The notes beneath the pieces were generated by a model. That model made no database searches. It saw nothing but the letters and a program-made list of their open reading frames with translations, and was not told the origin of the DNA. Both the position numbers and the translations under genes were made by a program. A stretch of DNA of 54,278 bases from an uncultured Clostridiaceae bacterium (lineage in GTDB: Bacteria > Bacillota > Clostridia > TANB77 > CAG-465). This document shows, one piece after another, positions 26,166 to 34,928 of this stretch (the first letter of the stretch is position 1; each line of letters begins with the position of its first letter). Where the stretch lies: the NCBI GenBank assembly GCA_947169155.1, contig CAMVON010000006.1, forward strand, positions 64,987 to 119,264. The letters are read 5' to 3'.

Positions 26166-26949
26166 AAATAATATAAGATATTTTTTTAATGCTATTAAAG
26201 TTAGTATTAAATCTGCTATGGCATATAAGGCAAGTTTTATTATTCAAACAATCTTTATGTTTTTAAATAATGCGTCTTTTTTAATATTTTGGACTGTAGT
26301 ATTTAGTAAAACAGGAGAGAATGTAGATATAACCTTTAATAATGTATTATATATTTGGGGGCTTTCTAGTTTTGCTTATGGAGTAACATACTTCTTTTTT
26401 GGTGGAATAGAAAAGATTAATGAATATATAATTACTGGAGGCCTGGATTCTTTCTTGTTGCAACCTAAAGGTGTATTACTTAATGTTGCTACATCTAAAA
26501 GTTCTTTTAGTGCATGTGGAGATGTTTTGTATGGTATAGTAGTTGGTATGATTGCAAGTGGAGGAGACATATCTAAAGTATTAATGCTTGTGGCACTTGG
26601 TACATTTGGAGGTGTATTCTTCTTTGCGTCAGAAGTTATTGTTAGATCACTATCTGTATGGATAGGAGATACTAATGTTGTTGCAGATAGATATGTTCAA
26701 ATGTTTTTAATTACGTTTTCAACATATCCAGAAAATATTTTTAAGATTGGAACAAAAATCTTATTATATACTGTAATACCTGCAGCATACTTAGCCTTTT
26801 TACCAGCAAGCATAATAGAGTCATTTAGTATAACTAAATTACTTATAGTAATATTAGTCGGATTATTGTACTTATTTATTGCTGTTAAAGTTTTTTATAA
26901 AGCAATAAGCTGTTATGAATCAGGTAATAATATGGCTATGAAAGGGTAG
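26149..26949 (+). CDS. ABC-2 family permease subunit 2
   Basis: A 266-residue membrane protein with about six helices, the second permease of the COG4586/4587/3694 transporter. The pattern ITGGLDSFLLQPKG in the first cytoplasmic loop resembles the corresponding KNGEIANILSKPLS in subunit 1 and is typical of the coupling-helix region of the family. It starts inside the end of subunit 1, behind AAAGGAGTGAG, and is the last gene of the unit. Confidence 0.83.
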   Translation: MLTEARNNIRYFFNAIKVSIKSAMAYKASFIIQTIFMFLNNASFLIFWTVVFSKTGENVDITFNNVLYIWGLSSFAYGVTYFFFGGIEKINEYIITGGLDSFLLQPKGVLLNVATSKSSFSACGDVLYGIVVGMIASGGDISKVLMLVALGTFGGVFFFASEVIVRSLSVWIGDTNVVADRYVQMFLITFSTYPENIFKIGTKILLYTVIPAAYLAFLPASIIESFSITKLLIVILVGLLYLFIAVKVFYKAISCYESGNNMAMKG

Positions 26950-26988
26950 GAGAGTGATGAATTTTTATCACTCTTCTATTTTTTTTAA
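26949..26988 (+). terminator. intrinsic terminator of the ABC-2 operon
   Basis: GAGAGTGAT and ATCACTCTTC around an 8-base loop, followed by TATTTTTTTT. Confidence 0.85.
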
Positions 26989-27169
26989 AAAATTTTTTTA
27001 AAGCTCCAAAGATATGGTAGAACTCAATTGCAAGATTTTAATTTCAAAAATATTACAAAAAAAAGTCTACAACATTACAGAGAGTAGCATTTGACGATTT
27101 TAAGCATATTTATGTCCACTAAAAATGGCGTTTTATGTAAAATAAAGAACGTATTTTCTCTTGGGACCG

Positions 27170-27198
27170 TTGACTAAAACGAAAAAGTGTGATATAAT
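27170..27198 (+). promoter_or_regulatory. sigma-A promoter of the large adhesin gene
   Basis: TTGACT (27170-27175), 17 bases, TATAAT (27193-27198). The 180 bases before it hold no coding frame and no clear operator. Confidence 0.82.
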
Positions 27199-27254
27199 AA
27201 TAATGTGAACTAGAGATAAAAAGTTATAGGTTTGTTAATAGGAGGGATGTAAAT

Positions 27255-30200
27255 ATGGTAAAAAATATTAAAAATCTTAAACTAAAGATAACTAGTATTA
27301 TAATGCTTGTATTATTACTAACTCTTGAGTTTGGACCATTTGCCGTAAAAGCCACAGCACAACAATACCAATACTACTCACCTGGAGCAGTATCTGTTGG
27401 TTATGACTCTTACAATGGTAAAAACGTATGGTATAGTAATTGTACACTAGGTGGAGAAACAGCATATTGTATTGACTATACATGTCCTGCACCAAGCGGA
27501 ACAATGACATTTAGAGATTATATGTCAGACCAAGGTATGGCAATACTTATGAATGGTTATCCAAATCTAACACCTGCACAAATGGGGTTAGATAATGCAG
27601 AAGAAGCTTACATGGCTACACAAATGGCTCTATGGGAAGTTATGAACAGAACTGGTGAGTCATTAAAATCTGGATTAATCTTCAGAGTAGAAAATGTAAC
27701 TCCAAAAGCTGGTATGGAAGATTTCTATAGAAAAGCTACAGCAGCTGCAGCTAACTTAGTTGCAAGAGCTGAAGCAAATCCATATACTTCAGTACCAACA
27801 ATGACAGTTGACAATGCTAATGTTCATTTAGATGACATGGATGGAGATGCTTTAATCGGACCATACACTGTAAACGTATCTGGAACAGATGCTTCAACTA
27901 TTAATTCTATTAGAACATATCTTGTAAATGCTCCTGCAAGTGCAAGAATTGTTGATGCTAATGGAAATGAAAAATCTGCTTTAAATAACGGAGATACAGT
28001 ATATGTAAGAATGAGCAGAAATGAAGATACAACTTCATTCCAAATTAAATTTGAATCAGATATAGATAGAAAAGTTGGTGTTATCTATACTAAAGCTGGT
28101 GAAACAGTTCAAGACTATGTAAGAATAGATACTGAACCTGTTAATATTCCACTTGAACTAACAATTAACTGGGAAAAAGCTAACACACTTGGAGAAATCC
28201 AATTAGTTAAAGTTGACCAAGACGATCAACCAATTGCTGGTGTTGTATTTAGATTATACGATGAAGCAGGAAATGCTTTAGGTGAATCTACTACAGGATC
28301 TGATGGTAAAATTTCATATTACAAAGTACCTGCTGGTAACTATACTTTAGAAGAAGTAAGTGCTCCAGAAGGATATGAAATTAAAACTAAAACTCAAAAT
28401 ATCACAGTTAAAGCTGGTGAAGTTACAAATGTTAAATTCGTTAACGAAAGAATCACTGGTAGATTAGTTATCACAAAAGTAGATGACGCAAACAAACCTC
28501 TAAAAGACGTAACTTTCTATATATATGATAGTGAAGGTCATTACTTAACAGAAGTAGTAACTAACGCTGAAGGTAAAGCAACTGTTGATGTAAACTATGG
28601 TACATACTTATTTAAAGAAATAAGTGCTCCAGAAGGATACATCATGGACGAAACATTATACAGATTTAGTGTAGATTCTGAAAATAGAACTTACTATACT
28701 ACAATCACAAACGAAAGATATAAAGGTAGAATTGCTATACAAAAGAAAGATAATGAAGATCAACCAATTGCTGGTGTTAAATTCAATATCTTAGATGCAG
28801 ATAAAAATGTAGTAATAACAATTACTACTAACGAAAATGGTCAAGCTGGTGCTAGAAACTTACCACTTGGAACTTACTACTATCAAGAAGTTGAAGCTCC
28901 TGCAGATGTTATTATGGATACTAACCAATATGAATTCAAAATAGAAGAAAAAGACCAAATCGTTATTAAACAAATCGTTAACCAAAGAGCACCAGGTAAA
29001 TTAGTAATAACTAAAGTAAACGATGATGATAGAGCAATCGCAGGTGTTACATTTAACATCTTAGATGCTAATAAAAATGTTGTTGAAACAGTTACAACTG
29101 GTGAAAATGGTATAGCAACAACTGAAAAATTAGAACCAGGTACTTACTACTATAAAGAAGTAAGTGTTCCAGCTGAATACGTACTTGATCCTCAAGAATA
29201 CGAATTCAAAATAGAAGCTGATAATAAAGTTGTAGCAGTTAAAGTAGTTAACCACTATGCTAAAGGATCTTTAGAAATCACTAAATACGATTCAGACAGA
29301 AATCTACTTTCTGGTGTTGAATTTGATATCTTAGATGAAAACAAAAATGTAGTTGATCATATCACTACAGATGCTAATGGTAAAGCAACTTCAAAACAAT
29401 TAGTTTTAGGTACTTACTATTATAAAGAAACTAAAGCTCCAGACACTGTTGTAATGGATACTGAAGAACACAAATTTGTTCTTAACGAAAATAACCAAGT
29501 AGTAGCTAAAGAAGTTATTAATGATAAAGTATCTGAAAATGGTTCTTTAGAAATAACTAAAGTTACTCCAAATGGTACTACACTAGCTGGTGTAGAATTC
29601 GATATCCTAGATGAAGACAACAATGTTGTAGATCATCTAGTAACAGATGCTAATGGTAAAGCTACATCTAAAAAACTACCTCTTGGAACATACTACTACA
29701 AAGAAACTAAGGCTCCAGAAAATGTTGCAATAGACACTGAAGCACATCCATTTGTGTTAGTACAAAACAATCAAGTGGTTAAGAAAACAATTGTTAACGA
29801 ATTAAAAGATAAAATCAAATTAATCAAAGTTGATGAAAATCACGAACCACTAGCTGGTGTTGAATTTGATATCTTCGATTCAGACAAAAATAAAATTGAC
29901 CACATTGTAACAAACGAAGAAGGTAGAGCTGAAACAGATAAATACTATGAAAAAGGAACTTACTACATCCAAGAAACTAAAGCTCCTGAAGGAATTGTCG
30001 TAGACAATACTATGTATGAAGTAGAATTAGTAGCAGATGGACAAAATGTTGTACCAGAACTAGTAAACTACTACATCAAAGGACAATTAAGAATCTACAA
30101 AATGATTGAAGGAACAGATAAACCACTAGCTGGTGCTGAATTCGAAATCATGGATGCAGAAGGAAATGTAATAGGTAAAATTGTATCTGGTGAAGATGGT

Positions 30201-30467
30201 GTATGTGAATCTCAAAAACTTCCATATGGAACATACTACTTCAAAGAAGTAAAAGCTCCAAACGGATATATAAGAGATGACAATACTTACCAATTCAACG
30301 TAAGAATAAACAATGAAACTATAGAAGCTGTAGTATACAACACTAAAGAAGAGTTACCAAAAACTGGTGGTCTTCTAAGTGCAGACTTAATGATTATCTT
30401 AGCAGTAGCTATCATAAGCATATCTGGATACGGAGTTGTAAGATTACTACAAGCTAAAAAAGACTAA
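27255..30467 (+). CDS. thioester-domain surface adhesin with SpaA/CnaB-like repeats and LPKTG anchor
   Basis: A 1070-residue wall-anchored adhesin. A signal peptide (about 1-35, ending VKATA) leads to a thioester domain: Cys72 in AYCID and Gln123 in the TQMA motif can form the internal thioester that bonds covalently to host amines. After a linker come eight prealbumin-like SpaA/CnaB domains of about 88 residues, each opening like GxLxITKxD and later having YYxKExxAPE. These fit isopeptide-stabilised stalk domains (Lys in the first strand, Glu in the KE/QE turn). The C-terminus is LPKTGG, a hydrophobic helix and KKD. Sortase links it to the wall; the class B sortase at 46,019 is the only sortase in the window. 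Codon use in the repeats is unusually uniform, as expected for high expression. Confidence 0.9.
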   Translation: MVKNIKNLKLKITSIIMLVLLLTLEFGPFAVKATAQQYQYYSPGAVSVGYDSYNGKNVWYSNCTLGGETAYCIDYTCPAPSGTMTFRDYMSDQGMAILMNGYPNLTPAQMGLDNAEEAYMATQMALWEVMNRTGESLKSGLIFRVENVTPKAGMEDFYRKATAAAANLVARAEANPYTSVPTMTVDNANVHLDDMDGDALIGPYTVNVSGTDASTINSIRTYLVNAPASARIVDANGNEKSALNNGDTVYVRMSRNEDTTSFQIKFESDIDRKVGVIYTKAGETVQDYVRIDTEPVNIPLELTINWEKANTLGEIQLVKVDQDDQPIAGVVFRLYDEAGNALGESTTGSDGKISYYKVPAGNYTLEEVSAPEGYEIKTKTQNITVKAGEVTNVKFVNERITGRLVITKVDDANKPLKDVTFYIYDSEGHYLTEVVTNAEGKATVDVNYGTYLFKEISAPEGYIMDETLYRFSVDSENRTYYTTITNERYKGRIAIQKKDNEDQPIAGVKFNILDADKNVVITITTNENGQAGARNLPLGTYYYQEVEAPADVIMDTNQYEFKIEEKDQIVIKQIVNQRAPGKLVITKVNDDDRAIAGVTFNILDANKNVVETVTTGENGIATTEKLEPGTYYYKEVSVPAEYVLDPQEYEFKIEADNKVVAVKVVNHYAKGSLEITKYDSDRNLLSGVEFDILDENKNVVDHITTDANGKATSKQLVLGTYYYKETKAPDTVVMDTEEHKFVLNENNQVVAKEVINDKVSENGSLEITKVTPNGTTLAGVEFDILDEDNNVVDHLVTDANGKATSKKLPLGTYYYKETKAPENVAIDTEAHPFVLVQNNQVVKKTIVNELKDKIKLIKVDENHEPLAGVEFDIFDSDKNKIDHIVTNEEGRAETDKYYEKGTYYIQETKAPEGIVVDNTMYEVELVADGQNVVPELVNYYIKGQLRIYKMIEGTDKPLAGAEFEIMDAEGNVIGKIVSGEDGVCESQKLPYGTYYFKEVKAPNGYIRDDNTYQFNVRINNETIEAVVYNTKEELPKTGGLLSADLMIILAVAIISISGYGVVRLLQAKKD
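28183..30355 (+). repeat. eight tandem SpaA/CnaB-like domain repeats
   Basis: The repeat units begin near 28,192, 28,461, 28,725, 28,998, 29,268, 29,541, 29,811 and 30,084, about 270 bases apart. At DNA level the strongest similarity is between units 5 and 6 (around GATATCTTAGATGAA and GATGCTAATGGTAAAGC), so recombination could change the repeat number. Confidence 0.75.
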
Positions 30468-30488
30468 TAGTTGAGTTAGTAATAAATG

Positions 30489-30521
30489 GAGAGGATAGTT
30501 AAACTATCCTCTTCTTTTTTT
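30489..30521 (+). terminator. intrinsic terminator after the large adhesin gene
   Basis: GAGAGGATAG, a 5-base loop and CTATCCTCTT, then a T-run. Confidence 0.88.
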
Positions 30522-30540
30522 ATGCTTTTTTACCTTTTGG

Positions 30541-30569
30541 TTGAATTTACATAATAATTGTGCTATAAT
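30541..30569 (+). promoter_or_regulatory. sigma-A promoter of the second thioester protein
   Basis: TTGAAT (30541-30546), 17 bases, TATAAT (30564-30569). Confidence 0.75.
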
Positions 30570-30613
30570 ACTTCCTGGTAGGAAAAATATATTGTTGAAA
30601 AGGAGGAATGATT

Positions 30614-32008
30614 ATGAAATCCAAAAAGAGTAATGGTAGTATTTTTGATAAAATACGACATATGTATTTGAAATTAATGTATACACCTGAGTCAGTTGAA
30701 AAAATTGAAAAACAACCAAAAGCAACTTTTAAAGAAAAGTTAAAAGAGAATTGGTATAATTGGATAGTTTTACCACTTATTGGAATAACGTTAATTACAA
30801 CTTTTGTTGTTATAGATAATATAAAAGAAAATGAAAGACTTGAAAAGTTAAAGGGTGAGTATTATCAAACAGAATTAAAAGGAGATAAGGCTCAAATACA
30901 AACTAGAGAGTTAGATGATATTTGTATTAATACTAAAGATAGAAAACCCGTTAAAATGGCATACAGTAAGCTTGGAGATAAGATTACTTATTCATTAACG
31001 TATAACTTAGATGATGATGTAGCAGGTCAATGGGTTGCTAATAAGTATTTTACTAGTGGAGAGATAGTAGCTTTACTACTTAATGGTTATCCTAATGTGG
31101 ATTACCAAACAATGGGTCTTGACAGTGAAGATGATGCATATGTTGCAACACAACTAGCTGTATTTGAATTAGTAAATGCTAAAGACTACAGTATGAGAAA
31201 TGGAGAATTCTCATTAGATAATCTTGTTGCTATAAATAAAACAAATGATCAAAGATGCAAAAAAATAATTACCAAAGCAAAAGAGATTTATAATTATGCG
31301 ATTAATAATCCTTATGAGATTAATACAGATGTTAAAACTGATGGACTAAAACAAACATTAGAAGAAGTTGATGGAGGTGTTCTTGTTGGACCACTTACTT
31401 TTACAACTAATACTGATGAAGATACAAAGAGACTATTAGGGCAAGACTATAATGACGATATTAGTGTCAATATTGCTTCGTTTATAGAAAATACAAATGC
31501 TATTTTCTTAGATAAAGATTTTAATGAGATTAAATCTATTAGTAGTGGAGATACTTTTTATATTAAAGTTTTATCTGAGGATAAAGTTTTTTCTGTTGTA
31601 GATATTCTTGCACATACAAACTATTTATATGGAAGAATCTATTCAAAAGAAGGAACAGATAGAAAGTTTGTTACTTTAGACAAAAAAGAATTTGCTTATG
31701 TAGAAAACTTTTCTATAATCCATGGTATAGATTTTGGTTATACAACTGTAAGCTTTGTAACTGGTAATAACAAACTTTTAGAAGGTGTTAAGTTTTACAT
31801 TTATGATAGTGAAGGCACTTTAATAGAGGATGCGGATGGATATGCTGATGACTATGAGTTTGCTTTACCGGTTGGAAAGTATACTTTAGAAATGTATTAT
31901 GAACCAAAAGGTTATTTCTTTAAAGATAAAGTTATAGATTTTGAGATAAAAAAGGGAGAATATACTACTCTTGAAATACTAGCAGAATCTGTAAAAGATA
32001 ACAAATAA
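30614..32008 (+). CDS. membrane-anchored thioester-domain protein
   Basis: A 464-residue protein. ATG 30614 is chosen over ATG 30608 because AGGAGG at 30601-30606 would be too close to the latter. A basic head of 50 residues precedes one helix (about 51-68), so it is anchored at its N-terminus and has no LPxTG. The thioester pair is visible: Cys104 in DICIN and Gln180 in ATQLA. The LLLNGYPNVDYQTMGLDSEDDAY stretch parallels LMNGYPNLTPAQMGLDNAEEAY of the large adhesin, so the two domains are homologous. One SpaA-like domain at about 375-455 (LLEGVKFYIYDSEG, YTLEMYYEPKGY) closes the protein. It may be a short receptor or a basal partner of the large adhesin. Confidence 0.78.
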   Translation: MKSKKSNGSIFDKIRHMYLKLMYTPESVEKIEKQPKATFKEKLKENWYNWIVLPLIGITLITTFVVIDNIKENERLEKLKGEYYQTELKGDKAQIQTRELDDICINTKDRKPVKMAYSKLGDKITYSLTYNLDDDVAGQWVANKYFTSGEIVALLLNGYPNVDYQTMGLDSEDDAYVATQLAVFELVNAKDYSMRNGEFSLDNLVAINKTNDQRCKKIITKAKEIYNYAINNPYEINTDVKTDGLKQTLEEVDGGVLVGPLTFTTNTDEDTKRLLGQDYNDDISVNIASFIENTNAIFLDKDFNEIKSISSGDTFYIKVLSEDKVFSVVDILAHTNYLYGRIYSKEGTDRKFVTLDKKEFAYVENFSIIHGIDFGYTTVSFVTGNNKLLEGVKFYIYDSEGTLIEDADGYADDYEFALPVGKYTLEMYYEPKGYFFKDKVIDFEIKKGEYTTLEILAESVKDNK

Positions 32009-32014
32009 AAATGT

Positions 32015-32048
32015 AGAGATGTTAATAATATTTAGCATCTCTTTTTTT
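32015..32048 (+). terminator. intrinsic terminator after the second thioester protein
   Basis: AGAGATG and CATCTCT around a 14-base loop, followed by seven T. Confidence 0.85.
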
Positions 32049-32246
32049 GTCAACATTTTTTGCTAAAATTTATTGGTATTTTTAGGACTTATAAAAAGTA
32101 CTTTAAAAGGGCTATATTTCAATAAAAAATGATATTTTTGATATCTTAAATGTTACATATATTACATAAATTATACAAACGTGTAACAATCAATAAATAA
32201 CAAATTATGCTTGGTGTTAAGTAAACATAATAATGCATTTTTGGTG

Positions 32247-32275
32247 TTGAAACAGAAAAATAGTTATGCTAGAAT
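32247..32275 (+). promoter_or_regulatory. sigma-A promoter inside the gene-free stretch
   Basis: TTGAAA (32247-32252), 17 bases, TAGAAT (32270-32275). No coding frame follows, so it would drive a non-coding transcript. Confidence 0.55.
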
Positions 32276-32281
32276 TCAAGT

Positions 32282-33085
32282 AACAAAAGAATAGAATTAC
32301 TAGTCGATAATTATGAGACTAAGATTTAAGATGATATGATTATTATAAAAAAGAAGTGATATTTATATAATAATGATATATGTTAAGAAATTATATTTTA
32401 GAATTGGTTATAGTTTCATATAGTTCCCCCAATGCTATGAGTAATACGTGTAACTCCATACCTATAGTAAATGATGGAAATGGTGTGGGAAAAAATTTAA
32501 AGAATAGTCTTTTGACATGTATATAAAAAATAAAAGGATCTATAATAATATATAGTGTTTAAGTTTTTAAAGAAAAATTAAAAAGGAAAAAAATGAACGG
32601 AAAATTTTTTAATAAATTATTTATATGCTAGACATTATATATTTATAAATGTTTTGTAATTACCTAACATTTCGTTTGAAGAGAGAGAGGTTGATAAATG
32701 TAGGTACGAAAAAATTATAGAAGAGAAGAATGAGAGATAATTATTATAGTGTGAACAGGCCAGGGTGCCTGCGTAGGAGAGCTCAATAAATTTAAATTTA
32801 TAGTTTTTTAATTGAAATATCTACATTAAATTACATTTGACTGTGTAGGGTCATTTGTGCAAATTGAGTATGCATTTTGGACTTAAAACGCCCACTTGCA
32901 TGGATTATTTTAATATATTGTATATTGAAGATATATAGTCGTATAAATTCATACTAGTATATAGGAATTAAATTTAATGAATTAATTAGTGTTTTTATAT
33001 AAAGTATGAGGTTTGTTACTATTTTGGCATGATGAGGTTATAGGGTACTATTTTGAAACTATACCTTATTAAAAGATTTTTTGAT
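32282..33085 (+). ncRNA. candidate large non-coding RNA in a 1.2-kb gene-free region
   Basis: From 32,049 to 33,215 no frame looks coding on either strand, although genes elsewhere in the window are closely packed. A promoter at 32,247-32,275 and a terminator-like hairpin at 33,039-33,082 (ATAGGGTA/TACCTTAT with one wobble pair, then AGATTTTTT) would bound a transcript of about 800 bases. It contains islands richer in G+C than the surroundings, such as CAGGC-CAGGGT-GCCTG at 32,757-32,772, TTCCC...GGGAA bracketing 32,423-32,491, and ATGCA...TGCAT near 32,870-32,900. These could be helices of a structured RNA. A decayed surface-protein gene is the alternative. Confidence 0.35.
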
Positions 33086-33215
33086 ATAATATAGCGGATA
33101 CTAGTGTTTTTATTTATATAGCATTTACCGGTATAGTAGATGGTAACAGTATATTGAATACTTGAAGGATATATGATTTGAATATATAATATGAAGCTGA
33201 GAGAGGTACAGATAT

Positions 33216-33443
33216 ATGGAGACTAAATTTTCAATGCCTGTGACAGGCGGCTTCTTTAGTACAGACCTACTAATAGTTGTCGGAGTAACAATTATATTTG
33301 TTATACTATATGTAGTGTTTGGAATAATAAGAGAAAACAAAAATGACGACTTACGAGGCTTTAATGATAATGACTTTGTAGAGACTGACGAAAATGGATT
33401 TTCTGAAGATGATTTCGTAAGAGATGAGACAGAAAAACAATAG
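33216..33443 (+). CDS. small membrane protein with an MPVTGG sorting-like motif
   Basis: A 75-residue protein starting at ATG 33216 behind GAGAGAGG. The sequence MPVTGGFFSTDLLIVVGV (residues 7-24) closely resembles LPKTGGLLSADLMIILAV at the end of the large adhesin. It is then followed by a cytosolic acidic tail of about 40 residues (DDLRGFNDNDFVETDENG). It therefore looks like a cell-wall sorting signal without a protein in front of it. It could be the surviving end of a lost adhesin, or a small regulator that occupies sortase. An upstream stop at 33198-33200 shows that the frame is not longer. Confidence 0.5.
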   Translation: METKFSMPVTGGFFSTDLLIVVGVTIIFVILYVVFGIIRENKNDDLRGFNDNDFVETDENGFSEDDFVRDETEKQ

Positions 33444-33464
33444 AATGTTTTAAAATGTTTTATT

Positions 33465-33496
33465 AAGACCAGGATATAATTTATCTTGGTCTTTTT
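33465..33496 (+). terminator. intrinsic terminator after the small MPVTGG gene
   Basis: A 12-bp stem with one wobble (AAGACCAGGATA/TATCTTGGTCTT), a 5-base loop and a T-run. Confidence 0.88.
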
Positions 33497-33591
33497 CTAT
33501 TCTTTTCTTTAAAATCATTGAATTTGCTTTAAAAGTATTACATAAAGTAGTATAATAATAGAGTAAATGGAGTTACAGAGGAGTTGTTTAA

Positions 33592-34206
33592 ATGAGAAGA
33601 TATAGTCAAAATGAGATTGATGAATTAGCTCAAATATTGAAAAATGATGGAGTAGTTAGCATTCCTACCGATACTGTGTATGGAGTGTGTGCTCGTATTA
33701 ATTCTCAAAAAGCTTTTGATAACTTAGTTAGTGCTAAGCATCGTCCTGCAAATAAATCATTTCCTGTACTATGTTTGGATGAAGAGCAAATTAAAAGTAT
33801 TGCTATTGTAAATGATAATGCTCAAAAATTAATTCGCGCTTTTATGCCAGGACCTATTACAATAGTTCTAAAAAAGAAAAAAGAAGCCTTTGAGTATATT
33901 AACAATGCTGGTCAAAGAACTAGTGATGAATTAGCTGTAAGAATTCTTCCATTAAAGTTTATAAAAGAATTGATTCAAAAAGTAGGTAGTCCACTATTTT
34001 TAAGCAGTGCTAATTTAAGTGGACAAGAAGTATGTAAAACTTTAGATGAAATTGAGAAAGTATTTCCAAATATAAATGGTATAGTTGAAGGAGAAGTGTC
34101 TTTTGGACAAGCAAGTACAATAGTAGATTGTACTGGTGAAGAAATTATAATTCAAAGAGAAGGTCCAATTTCAAAAGAGGAAATTATGGAAGTTTTAAAA
34201 AAATAG
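33592..34206 (+). CDS. tsaC: threonylcarbamoyl-AMP synthase (Sua5/YrdC family)
   Basis: A 204-residue single-domain enzyme that makes threonylcarbamoyl-AMP from threonine, bicarbonate and ATP, the first step of t6A37 formation in ANN-decoding tRNAs. The family core is clear: GGVVSIPTDTVYGVCAR-like start (DGVVSIPTDTVYGVCAR, about 18-34), KHRPANKSFPVL, MPGPITIVLKKK, and SPLFLSSANLSGQEV. It lacks the extra Sua5 C-terminal domain seen in the long form. A TATAAT at 33551-33556 is its likely -10 box. The next gene is 84 bases downstream. Confidence 0.92.
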   Translation: MRRYSQNEIDELAQILKNDGVVSIPTDTVYGVCARINSQKAFDNLVSAKHRPANKSFPVLCLDEEQIKSIAIVNDNAQKLIRAFMPGPITIVLKKKKEAFEYINNAGQRTSDELAVRILPLKFIKELIQKVGSPLFLSSANLSGQEVCKTLDEIEKVFPNINGIVEGEVSFGQASTIVDCTGEEIIIQREGPISKEEIMEVLKK

Positions 34207-34290
34207 TTTTTTTAGTAGAAACTGGTAATTTAAACTTTACTTTTAAAAACAAATGTGCAATAATATTTGTGTCAAATGAGGTGATTTTTA

Positions 34291-34914
34291 GTGATTTATA
34301 TTTTAACAGGAGGACCTGCAACAGGTAAAGGAACAAGGTCAGATATCCTTGCAAATGCGTTAGAAATTCCACATATCTCAACTGGTGATATGTTAAGAAA
34401 TGTAGCTAAGAAAAATTTAGAGATTCGTGAGAAATTATCTAACGGAGAATTAATATCAGATGAAATAATAACAGATCTTTTAGAACAAAGAATTCTAGAA
34501 GATGACTGTAAAGAAGGATTTGTTTTAGATGGCTATCCAAGAACATTAAAACAAGCGGAATTATTAGACGTTCTACTTGCAAAATATGGTAGAGCAGTTA
34601 CTAAAGTAATGGAGTTAACTATTCCAGATGAACTTGCTTTTAAACGTATTCTTGGAAGAAGTAAATGTACACATTGTGGTGCATCTTATGGAATAGATTT
34701 TCCACCAAAAAGAAAAGGTAGATGTGATATTTGTGGAGGACATTTAGCAGTAAGAACAGATGATACTGCTGAAACACTATCTAAAAGAATTGAAACATAT
34801 AGAGAAAATTCTAAGCCAATCTTAGATTATTATAGAGATAAGGGAATCCTTATGACAGTTGATGCTTCTGCTCATCCTGAAAGAGTTGTAGAAGAAGCTC
34901 AAATGGAAATTTAG
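34291..34914 (+). CDS. adk: adenylate kinase, first copy
   Basis: A 207-residue kinase that converts AMP and ATP to two ADP. The start is GTG behind GAGGTGAT. The P-loop is GGPATGKGT (7-15), a departure from the usual GxPGAGKGT. HISTGDMLR, DGYPRT and the LID with a zinc site (C126, C129, C145, C148 in CTHCG and CDICGG) are all present, and RTDDTAETLSKRI is intact, so it should be active. It is followed after 14 bases by map, the usual adk-map order of the spc operon, but secY is not upstream. A second copy lies just after map. Confidence 0.9.
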   Translation: MIYILTGGPATGKGTRSDILANALEIPHISTGDMLRNVAKKNLEIREKLSNGELISDEIITDLLEQRILEDDCKEGFVLDGYPRTLKQAELLDVLLAKYGRAVTKVMELTIPDELAFKRILGRSKCTHCGASYGIDFPPKRKGRCDICGGHLAVRTDDTAETLSKRIETYRENSKPILDYYRDKGILMTVDASAHPERVVEEAQMEI

Positions 34915-34928
34915 AAAGAGAGTAGAAA

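Noticed and set aside
32513..32560. TTGACA near 32,513 as a promoter
   Set aside because: The nearest TATAAT is 23 bases away, too far for sigma-A.
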